Below are positions 7,334 through 13,214 of a stretch of DNA of 24,039 nt, in pieces. The notes under the pieces were generated by a model, which was not told where the DNA came from, made no database searches, and worked only from the letters and a program-made list of their open reading frames with translations. The stretch comes from a virus: positions 1 through 24,039 of IMG/VR virus record IMGVR_UViG_3300042293_000027; one strand, written 5' to 3'. How positions within the stretch are numbered: position 1 is the stretch's first letter; every line of letters begins with the position of its first letter. The translations under genes were made by a program, and so were the position numbers.

Positions 7334-7921
7334 ATGAGTGCAACATCCGCACCTTTTGGTCTTCGCCCCGCATTCTTTCCCACTGGTGTGGAAAAAGCAC
7401 AGGCGTTAGCCAATGGAATTACTTCAGGGTATGCAACAAGCATCCTGAAGGGTCAAGCTGTTCAGTACAGCCCCAACGCAGGCGTGATTCTGCCAGTCTT
7501 GGACACCACAACCAACAGCGGTTTAGTTTCAGGCGTATTCGCAGGCGTTGAGTGGACTGATACGACTGGTCGCCGCCGTGTGTCGAATTACTGGCCCGCA
7601 AGCACCGCCGCTATTGCAGGCAGCATCGTCGCCTATTTTTTCAACGACCAACAAATCGTTTATGAAATTCAGACTGACGGCACTATGGCTCAAACGGCAG
7701 TCGGCAACGAAGCCAACCTGAGCAACTTTACTGCAGGCTCTACCACTACTGGCTTGTCGCAGATGACTTTATCTGCCTCGCTCGCAGGTTCGGGTTCAGC
7801 CGCGCAGTTCCGTATTGTTGATATTGCACCGTACGTTGACAACGCTTGGGGTGACCCTTTCGTGATCGTTCGGGTACAAGTCAGCAAGCCTCAGTTTATT
7901 TCGACTGTTAACGCCATCTAA
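7334..7921 (+). CDS. Beta-rich head protein, possibly decoration protein
   Basis: A 195-residue, Thr/Ser/Ala/Gly-rich, low-charge protein expected to be all-beta. It opens with a pattern I know from phage virion proteins next to capsid genes: SAPFGLRPAFFPTG, then ITSGYATSILKGQAVQ (about 28-43). The middle contains SGVFAGVEWTDTTGRRRVSNYWP, and the C-terminus has DNAWGDPFVIVRVQVSKPQF. There is no signal peptide or enzymatic motif. It is expressed from a strong AGGAG site with the leader aggagttttcaaATG, a 15-nt string repeated exactly before the gene at 8923. The promoter-like leader and the tight link to the capsid gene (11-nt gap) suggest a high-copy head component. A decoration or head-stabilising role is inference. 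Confidence 0.65.
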   Translation: MSATSAPFGLRPAFFPTGVEKAQALANGITSGYATSILKGQAVQYSPNAGVILPVLDTTTNSGLVSGVFAGVEWTDTTGRRRVSNYWPASTAAIAGSIVAYFFNDQQIVYEIQTDGTMAQTAVGNEANLSNFTAGSTTTGLSQMTLSASLAGSGSAAQFRIVDIAPYVDNAWGDPFVIVRVQVSKPQFISTVNAI

Positions 7922-7932
7922 GGGGAACTGAC

Positions 7933-8847
7933 ATGGCAGCACCAATGCGCAGTACCGACTTTAGATCGGTTGTTGAGCCGATCTTGAGCGAAGTTTTTGA
8001 TGGCGTGTATGACCAACGCTCTGACGAGTGGAACAAAGTGTTCCGCGAACAGACTGGCATCCCAAGAAACTACCACGAAGAGCCAGTTCTGTATGGCTTC
8101 GGTGCAGCACCTGAGTTACCTGACGGTAGCGCAGTGACGTACCAACAGGGTGGTGTTCTGTTCTTACAGCGTTACCTCTACAAAGTGTACGGGCTTGCCT
8201 TTGCACTGACCAAGGTACTCGTTGAAGACGGCGACCACATTCGTTTGGGTCAGGTCTATGCCAAGCACTTGGCACAGTCTTTGGTTGAAACCAAAGAAAC
8301 CCTGTCAGCTAACGTGCTGAACCGCGCTTTCAACAGTTCGTATGTTGGCGGTGATGGCGTTGCGCTCAGTTCGGCTTCACACCCGATTGTTAGCGGCAAC
8401 TTCAGCAACTTGTTGGCGACATCAGCTAACCTGTCACAGACTTCGCTTGAGCAGATGCTGATTCAGATTCGCCAAGCCGTGGACAACAACGGCAAGAAGA
8501 TTCGTCTTCAGCCGAAGCAGTTGGTTGTTGCCCCCGGTAACGTGTTCCAAGCCGAAGTTCTGTTGAAGTCTGTGCTTCGCGCAGGCACTGCCAACAACGA
8601 CATCAACCCAGTCAAGTCGATTGGTTTGTTGCCTGAAGGTTGCGCAGTTCTGTCGCGTTTGACTTCAGCTACAGCTTGGTGGGTGCAGACTGACGCGCCT
8701 GAAGGCTTGAAGTTGATGATGCGCCGTGGTCTTGAGAAGACTATGGAAGGTGACTTTGAGAGCGATTCAATGCGCTACAAGGCTACTGAGCGTTACACCG
8801 TGGGTTGGACTGACCCACGCGCAGTGTACGGCACGCCCGGCGTGTAA
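7933..8847 (+). CDS. Major capsid protein (HK97-fold type)
   Basis: The 304-residue protein matches major head proteins in length and pattern. It has an N-terminal helix (about 8-40), an E-loop-like segment with YGFGAAPELPDGSAVTYQQGG (about 54-74), a long helical spine around LVEDGDHIRLGQVYAKHLAQSL, and LQPKQLVVAPGNVFQAEVLL (about 191-210). The C-terminal AWWVQTDAPEGLKLMMRRG and YTVGWTDPRAVYG end is typical of this group. No protease or cleavable delta domain is obvious, which fits use of a separate scaffold. AAGGGG at 7920-7925 precedes the ATG. The strong terminator that follows ends the head transcription unit. The fold assignment rests on these patterns and on gene order. Confidence 0.85.
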   Translation: MAAPMRSTDFRSVVEPILSEVFDGVYDQRSDEWNKVFREQTGIPRNYHEEPVLYGFGAAPELPDGSAVTYQQGGVLFLQRYLYKVYGLAFALTKVLVEDGDHIRLGQVYAKHLAQSLVETKETLSANVLNRAFNSSYVGGDGVALSSASHPIVSGNFSNLLATSANLSQTSLEQMLIQIRQAVDNNGKKIRLQPKQLVVAPGNVFQAEVLLKSVLRAGTANNDINPVKSIGLLPEGCAVLSRLTSATAWWVQTDAPEGLKLMMRRGLEKTMEGDFESDSMRYKATERYTVGWTDPRAVYGTPGV

Positions 8848-8850
8848 AGC

Positions 8851-8883
8851 AAAGGGGGGCGGTGAAATACCCGCCCCTTTTTT
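8851..8883 (+). terminator. Strong rho-independent terminator after the capsid gene
   Basis: GGGGCGG (8856-8862) pairs with CCGCCCC (8871-8877) over an 8-nt loop. G-U and A-U pairs extend the base, and a run of T (8878-8883) follows. An A-run on the 5' side could allow some function on the other strand too. It lies 4 nt past the capsid stop codon. Confidence 0.85.
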
Positions 8884-8922
8884 AATTTAATTCTGAGTGG
8901 TTCAAGCCACAGGAGTTTTCAA

Positions 8923-9900
8923 ATGCCCCAGTTTTCAGACGACCTATTTTTAGGTTCAGCCATTACCACTCAGGGTGAAGATTCATACCCTGCTGTTTCA
9001 ACCTTTACTGGTTCAATTGCTACAACCACGCTGACCGTCACTGCGATGCTTTCGGGTGACCCAATTACTGTTGGTATGTTTATTGACAGTTCAACGGCAC
9101 TCACCAATGGAACTCGCATTACCGCTTTTGGTACAGGTACAGGCGGCGTAGGAACGTATACCGTAAGCGTTTCACAAACCGTAGCAAGCGCCACAATCAT
9201 TGGTTCGGGTAATGCTTCCTTGCAAAACCCATCACCCATGAGCGTAGGGGTTGGCCCATTGGGTCGCCTCTTCATTTGGGATGCTGTACCACAGGCAAAA
9301 CTGACAACAAACATTGTTGCCGCTGCCATCACAACTGCCGCCGCTCTCCCTCTCGCAGCAGGTGCAGGTGTTATATCCACGACCATCACAGGCGGCGCAA
9401 CAGGCTTGCAGCTTGACTGTCCTCGCGCAGTTGCTACAACCACAGGCGCAGGTACTCCGACTTCTGTCAACATTACCATTTCGGGTTACGACTATTACGG
9501 TCAAGCCATGAGCGAAGTGATCGCAACTGGTACAGTCGCATCAACAACGGTCAACGGTAAAAAAGCCTTTTACCAAATCTCTAGCGTTACCGCTTCAGGC
9601 GGCAGCGTGGTGACTGTTGCTGTGGGTACAACTGACATCTTGGGTTCGCCATTGCGCATTACTGACAGAGGCTACGTTGCCCGTGCAGGTTGGGATAACA
9701 CCTTGGCTGAAGATGCAGGCACAATGACTGTTGCCGCTACTTTGACGGCTACTACAACCACAGGCGATGTGAGGGGTACTTATGCGCCCTCATCTGCTTG
9801 TGACGGCATCAAACGGCTTGTGATGGGAATAGCCCTACCCGCAATCGCGGTTGGCCCGAACGCAACCCGCACTGGCGCTCTTGGCGTGACACAGGCATAA
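8923..9900 (+). CDS. Beta-rich virion protein with Ig-like insert
   Basis: A 325-residue, almost charge-free Thr/Ala/Gly/Val-rich protein. Residues about 27-95 form a self-contained repeat-like beta domain (FTGSIATTTLTVTAM ... GTGTGGVGTYTVSVSQTVAS) of a kind widely seen in marine and freshwater phage structural proteins. The C-terminal half contains TSVNITISGYDYYGQAMSEV ... AFYQISSVTASGG, which aligns in pattern with the protein at 10580. Near the end, the short motif DGIKRLVMGIALPAIAVG may pack against the particle. Its leader aggagttttcaaATG is identical to that of the head gene at 7334. It follows the capsid terminator, so either readthrough or an unrecognised promoter in 8884-8910 drives it. 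A minor capsid, decoration or fibre-base role is possible; the exact function is unknown. Confidence 0.6.
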   Translation: MPQFSDDLFLGSAITTQGEDSYPAVSTFTGSIATTTLTVTAMLSGDPITVGMFIDSSTALTNGTRITAFGTGTGGVGTYTVSVSQTVASATIIGSGNASLQNPSPMSVGVGPLGRLFIWDAVPQAKLTTNIVAAAITTAAALPLAAGAGVISTTITGGATGLQLDCPRAVATTTGAGTPTSVNITISGYDYYGQAMSEVIATGTVASTTVNGKKAFYQISSVTASGGSVVTVAVGTTDILGSPLRITDRGYVARAGWDNTLAEDAGTMTVAATLTATTTTGDVRGTYAPSSACDGIKRLVMGIALPAIAVGPNATRTGALGVTQA

Positions 9901-9911
9901 GGAGATAAATC

Positions 9912-10532
9912 ATGGGTTTCAAATCAGAAACAAAGATGAAGTCTACGGAAATGACTGCTGACGAAGTGACCACAAAGGGCATGAAGTCAGGCGGCAAGAC
10001 CAAGAAGATGGCAATGGGTGGCGGTATGCCTATGGGCGCACTTCCAACTGCCGCAGCCCCTGCGATGGGCGCACGCCCTGCGATGGGCGCACGCGCACCA
10101 ATGGGTCGTGGGATGCCTGCACGCCCCGCAATGGGCGCACGCAAGCCTGACCCACGCCAAGCCATGATTGAGGCTGCAATGGCTCAAAAAGCCGCTCAAG
10201 CACCGATGATGCGCAAGAAGGGTGGCAAGGCTGAAGGTGGCGAATCAAAAGCTGAGATGAAGGCTGACAAAGCCCAAGACAAGGCGATGATTGGCAAGGC
10301 GTTCAAGCAGCACGACACGCAAAAGCATGGTGACGGCAAGGGTACGAAGTTAAAACTTCAGACTGGCGGCGTTGCTAATGCGCAGGGCGGGTTCAAGAAA
10401 GGCGGCGGCATTCAGAAATTTGCCACAGGCGGTGTCGTAAGCGGCGCTGCAGGTTACAAAGACGGTGGCTTTGCCAAGGTTTCTTGCAAAGACGGCGGCG
10501 GCTTCAAGGCAATGAAGAAAGGCAACTGCTAG
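9912..10532 (+). CDS. Low-complexity basic Gly-Gly/Met/Lys-rich protein
   Basis: A 206-residue, highly basic, probably disordered protein. Residues 35-78 are built from an Ala/Met/Gly/Arg repeat (AMGA[RL] units). Residues 105-155 are Lys/Ala-rich and helical in character. The C-terminal third is packed with Gly-Gly units, including FATGGVV (170-176), KKGGG, YKDGG and CKDGGG, and ends with a short Lys/Cys tail. No known domain or catalytic motif is visible. AAGGAGA at 9899-9905 gives a strong ribosome-binding site. It shares its GG motif with the proteins at 17, 4763 and 5684, and resembles the one at 11317 in composition. Charge and disorder suggest nucleic-acid contact or a flexible virion glue; both ideas are inference. 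Codon choice matches the neighbours, arguing against a spurious frame. Confidence 0.65.
   Translation: MGFKSETKMKSTEMTADEVTTKGMKSGGKTKKMAMGGGMPMGALPTAAAPAMGARPAMGARAPMGRGMPARPAMGARKPDPRQAMIEAAMAQKAAQAPMMRKKGGKAEGGESKAEMKADKAQDKAMIGKAFKQHDTQKHGDGKGTKLKLQTGGVANAQGGFKKGGGIQKFATGGVVSGAAGYKDGGFAKVSCKDGGGFKAMKKGNC
10032..10142 (+). repeat. Interrupted repeat of ATGGGCGCACGC-type unit
   Basis: Copies of atgggcgcac occur at 10032, 10064, 10083 and 10131, the last three extended to atgggcgcacgc. They encode the MGAR/MGAL units of the low-complexity protein and could drive copy-number slippage. Confidence 0.7.
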
Positions 10533-10540
10533 TAATAAAT

Positions 10541-10565
10541 CGGGGCGGCTGCGGTCGCCTCGTTT
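10541..10565 (+). terminator. Weak terminator-like stem-loop
   Basis: CGGGGCG (10541-10547) pairs with CGCCTCG (10556-10562), one G-U included, over an 8-nt loop and is followed by TTT. The U-run is short. It fills most of the 47-nt gap between the genes at 9912 and 10580, so it could also be an intercistronic processing hairpin. Confidence 0.35.
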
Positions 10566-10579
10566 CTTCGGAGATACAC

Positions 10580-11314
10580 ATGGGTACTTATTCTTCCGCA
10601 ACTAGACAGGGTGCGTATGAACCTTTTGAATTACAAGTTTCTCGCGGTCAGGTAGACGGACACGAAGTATTGAATGTGTTTGGTTACTCTACGGCAACAC
10701 CAAGTTCAGGATTTATTGCTGCGTGGGAAAATAACACTGCGTATGCGTTCCCGACCGCTGCTTCCACTATGGTAGTTACAAGTAGTTCGGCATCTGATAC
10801 TGCCGTCACTATTTTAATTAGTGGTTTAGACGCAAATTACGAACGCATTAGCGAATCCGTTGCTTTAAATGGCACAACCGCTGTAACCACCACTAAAGTT
10901 TTTTTCCGTATTAATAGCGTATTGACTATTTTAGGCAATGCTGTTGGTACTGTTTATGTAAAAAATGCTGGTGGAACAACTTACGCACAAATTGCGATTG
11001 GCAGCGGCAAAACAAATATGTCGATCTACACTGTTCCTGCGGGATATACCGCTTACTGGACTCAGTTTGATTCATTTTCATCTACATCTGTAACTTCAGG
11101 CGTTTATGCAACTTTTCGGGCGCTTCTTACTAGTCCTACAGGCGTAAATAACGTCACATTGACAATCCCATTTTTAAATGATTTCAGCGTTACCCGCCCG
11201 TATCCTGTTGCCTACGTTGAAAAAACTGACGTTCAATGGCAGTGTAAGTCTAGCGGTGCAGGTCTTGGTATTGGAACTTTAGCTATCGGCGTGTTAATCA
11301 AAAATCCTGATTAA
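10580..11314 (+). CDS. Beta-rich virion protein related to the one at 8923
   Basis: I place the start at the ATG preceded by CGGAG (10569-10573), giving 244 residues. An in-frame upstream start at 10484 would extend back into the preceding gene and add an implausible Arg-rich leader. The protein begins MGTYSSATRQGAYEPFELQV and is Thr/Ser/Ala/Val-rich throughout. Its segment TAVTILISGLDANYERISES ... VFFRINSVLTILG parallels TSVNITISGYDYYGQAMSEV ... AFYQISSVTASGG in the upstream virion protein, so the two probably share a beta domain. A C-terminal strand set (RPYPVAYVEKTDVQWQCKSS) may mediate oligomer contacts. The gene is distinctly AT-rich in codon choice (many TTA, ATT, TTT) compared with the flanking GC-richer genes, hinting at separate ancestry. 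It is probably a structural protein; its exact place in the particle is unknown. Confidence 0.65.
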   Translation: MGTYSSATRQGAYEPFELQVSRGQVDGHEVLNVFGYSTATPSSGFIAAWENNTAYAFPTAASTMVVTSSSASDTAVTILISGLDANYERISESVALNGTTAVTTTKVFFRINSVLTILGNAVGTVYVKNAGGTTYAQIAIGSGKTNMSIYTVPAGYTAYWTQFDSFSSTSVTSGVYATFRALLTSPTGVNNVTLTIPFLNDFSVTRPYPVAYVEKTDVQWQCKSSGAGLGIGTLAIGVLIKNPD

Positions 11315-11316
11315 TC

Positions 11317-11826
11317 ATGCCAAGCAAATCACCTGCCCAAAAGCGTTTGATGCAAGCCGCCGCCCACACTAAAGGCGGGTTCGGCGGTGTGCCTCAGAAA
11401 GTTGGCAAGGAGTTTGCCAAAGCTGACAAGATGAAAGGCGGTGGACTGTACGAAAACATCCACGCCAAACGTGAGCGCATCGCAGAAGGATCAGGCGAGA
11501 AGATGCGCAAAGTTGGCAGCGCAGGCGCACCGACCGCTGCAGCTTTCAAGGAGTCTGCAAAGACAGCAAAGATGAAAGACGGCGGCGTGTCGCTTGCGGT
11601 GGGTCGCGGCGAAAAGTTACCAACTAAACAAGGTGCGGGGCTGACAGAAAAGGGTCGGGCAAAGTACAATCGTGAAACTGGTAGCCACTTAAAAGCGCCG
11701 CAGCCTGAAGGCGGCAGTCGTAAGGATTCGTTCTGTGCAAGGATGAGCGGCGTAGTGAAGCACGCAAAAGGTGATGCGCCTCGCGCAAAAGCCTCTCTCA
11801 AACGATGGAAATGTCCGGGGTGGTAA
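11317..11826 (+). CDS. Basic phage protein with KSPAQKRLM and SFCARMSG motifs
   Basis: A 169-residue very basic protein starting 2 nt after the previous stop, with no clear Shine-Dalgarno site, so it is probably coupled. It has three recognisable parts. The N-terminal PSKSPAQKRLMQAAAH is followed by VPQKVGKEFAKAD. A middle block runs GGGLYENIHAKRERIAEGSG, MRKVGSAGAPT. The C-terminus is DSFCARMSGVVKHAKGD with a final SLKRWKCPGW, placing three Cys at its end. I recall the FCARMSG...KRW/C ending in small proteins of cyanophages and other aquatic phages, without a known role and with no domain name I can vouch for. Gly-Gly units (KGGFGG, KMKGGGLY, KMKDGGV) relate it in style to the other GG-rich proteins here. 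It may be a virion-associated nucleic-acid-binding protein, but that is inference. Confidence 0.65.
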   Translation: MPSKSPAQKRLMQAAAHTKGGFGGVPQKVGKEFAKADKMKGGGLYENIHAKRERIAEGSGEKMRKVGSAGAPTAAAFKESAKTAKMKDGGVSLAVGRGEKLPTKQGAGLTEKGRAKYNRETGSHLKAPQPEGGSRKDSFCARMSGVVKHAKGDAPRAKASLKRWKCPGW

Positions 11827-12885
11827 ATGGCAACAAGCGGCACAGTCGGGCAAACTACCATTTCGGTAATGACGCTCATCGATCATGGTGCAAGACGCGC
11901 AGGTAAACTCGCCGAAGAGTTGACCTCTGAGCAGGTCTTAGCCGCCAAGCAAAGTCTGTATTTTTTGCTGTCGAACCTTGTCAACATGGGCATCCAGTAT
12001 TGGTGCATTGACAAGGTGATCGTTGGTCTGCAGCCCGAACAATTGTCGTACACGCTACCAGTCGGTACGGTTGACGTATTGAACGCCAACTACCGCACGG
12101 TGACCGCGAACAACACGGGCTACAACAGCACATCAGGTATCACCTCAAATGCGTTTGATGGGATCGGTCAAAGCATATGCCAACTGACATCAAACACGGG
12201 TTCAATCGGGATTGCGAACGGAACGGGTAGCCCAGTTTACGTTTCAACGGTTGGGATACTCCCTGCGATGTCAGGATCGGTCACAGCGGCGATCCAATAC
12301 TCAATTGATGGCACAACATGGGTAACCGTGGAATCGCTTCCTGCGACCGCTTGGTCGGTCAATGAGTGGATTTATTACGACATCAACGCATCTGCAAACG
12401 CCCCCTACTGGCGCATTCAGCAGTCAGCAGGCGTGAACATGGGGTTCTATCAGGTGGTGTTTGGGTCATCACCCATCGCCATTAATATGTCGCGCATGAA
12501 TCGTGACGATTACTCAAGCCTGCCGAACCGCAATTTCACATCAAATCGCCCTCTCCAATGGTGGTTTGATCGCACGATTCCGCAGCCCACGATGTATTTA
12601 TGGCCCGTTCCCAACAACATCCAACCAATGCTTGAACTGTGGGTCAGCCGTCAGATTCAAGACGTTGGCGACCTAAACGGCGAGTTGGAAATCCCGCAGC
12701 GTTGGTACATGGCGATCCTGAACGGGTTGTCGCATCAGATGGCGATGGAACTTCCACAGGTTGACCCTGCGCGGATTCAATACTGCGAGGCTCAGTGGGA
12801 AAAATATTGGGCGATGGCTGAGAACGAAGAGCGCGACAAGTCACCGATTTATTTCGCACCCAACATCAGCTACTACACACGATAA
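11827..12885 (+). CDS. Head-tail adaptor-like protein with inserted beta-sandwich
   Basis: The 352-residue protein starts with a helical segment (LIDHGARRAGKLAEELTSEQ ... KQSLYFLLSNLVNMGIQYW, 18-59) and the strand pattern QLSYTLPVGTVDVLNANYR (72-90). These are typical of adaptor or tail-completion proteins of the P22 gp4 / T7 gp11 type. The adaptor pattern resumes after residue 220 with RDDYSSLPNRNFTSNRPLQW, PQPTMYLWPVPNN and a C-terminal helical bundle. Residues about 100-217 are an insertion resembling a discoidin/galactose-binding beta-sandwich (AAIQYSIDGTTWVTVES, APYWRIQQS, GFYQVVFG). It probably binds the portal ring and connects the tail. The start follows the previous stop directly, with a GGGGTGG run upstream. 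A second, shorter adaptor-like gene lies at 21092. The functional call is by pattern only. Confidence 0.65.
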   Translation: MATSGTVGQTTISVMTLIDHGARRAGKLAEELTSEQVLAAKQSLYFLLSNLVNMGIQYWCIDKVIVGLQPEQLSYTLPVGTVDVLNANYRTVTANNTGYNSTSGITSNAFDGIGQSICQLTSNTGSIGIANGTGSPVYVSTVGILPAMSGSVTAAIQYSIDGTTWVTVESLPATAWSVNEWIYYDINASANAPYWRIQQSAGVNMGFYQVVFGSSPIAINMSRMNRDDYSSLPNRNFTSNRPLQWWFDRTIPQPTMYLWPVPNNIQPMLELWVSRQIQDVGDLNGELEIPQRWYMAILNGLSHQMAMELPQVDPARIQYCEAQWEKYWAMAENEERDKSPIYFAPNISYYTR

Positions 12886-13214
12886 TGGGCAGATTCCTCA
12901 ACACCCTTGGCAATGCGTCACTATCAATCGCAATCTGCGACCGATGCCGCATGAAGAGGGCGTATTCGGTCATCAGCCAAGACGGGAACATACCCGGTCT
13001 TCGCGTGTGCAACGAAGGCTGCTCTGACCAGTTTGACCCCTACCGCCTGCCTGCGCGACAGACAGAAAAGATTTCAATTCGATTCCCCCGCCCTGATGTG
13101 AGCGTTATTGCGGCGCACAATGCGCTAGTCACCAACCCATCGGGCGGCTTGGGTATCGCGCTTGAGCAAACAGACGATCCGATTGACGGAAACCTTGACA
13201 CATTGAGTCCATAA
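12885..13214 (+). CDS. Zinc-ribbon-like small phage protein
   Basis: A 109-residue protein with four cysteines in a CxxC ... CxxxC arrangement: Cys18, Cys21, Cys42 and Cys46. The stretch RMKRAYSVISQDGNIPGLRV lies between the pairs, consistent with a zinc ribbon or knuckle. The segment DPYRLPARQTEKISIRFPRP follows. The C-terminal 35 residues are acidic and Pro/Gly-rich. I recall similar short proteins between adaptor and fibre genes in other phages, of unknown role. The start overlaps the adaptor stop (TAATG) and the stop overlaps the fibre start in the same manner, so all three genes are coupled. It may be a small tail structural protein or a fibre assembly factor; the sequence does not distinguish these. 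Confidence 0.65.
   Translation: MGRFLNTLGNASLSIAICDRCRMKRAYSVISQDGNIPGLRVCNEGCSDQFDPYRLPARQTEKISIRFPRPDVSVIAAHNALVTNPSGGLGIALEQTDDPIDGNLDTLSP

Noticed and set aside
7221-7337. A 38-residue ORF (ATG at 7221) whose stop overlaps the next start as ATGA
   Set aside because: It has no Shine-Dalgarno site, its start lies in the loop/stem of a hairpin and its codon use is unlike the neighbours. The region reads better as a leader.
8970-9479. Long open frame on the - strand (and similar ones opposite the fibre gene)
   Set aside because: They mirror Thr/Ala/Gly-rich coding strands. They have no ribosome-binding sites or recognisable products, and every other supported gene is on the + strand.
10484-10579. 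Upstream extension of the gene at 10580 to an ATG at 10484
   Set aside because: It would overlap the previous gene by 49 nt, add an Arg-rich leader across a terminator-like stem, and ignore the CGGAG before 10580.
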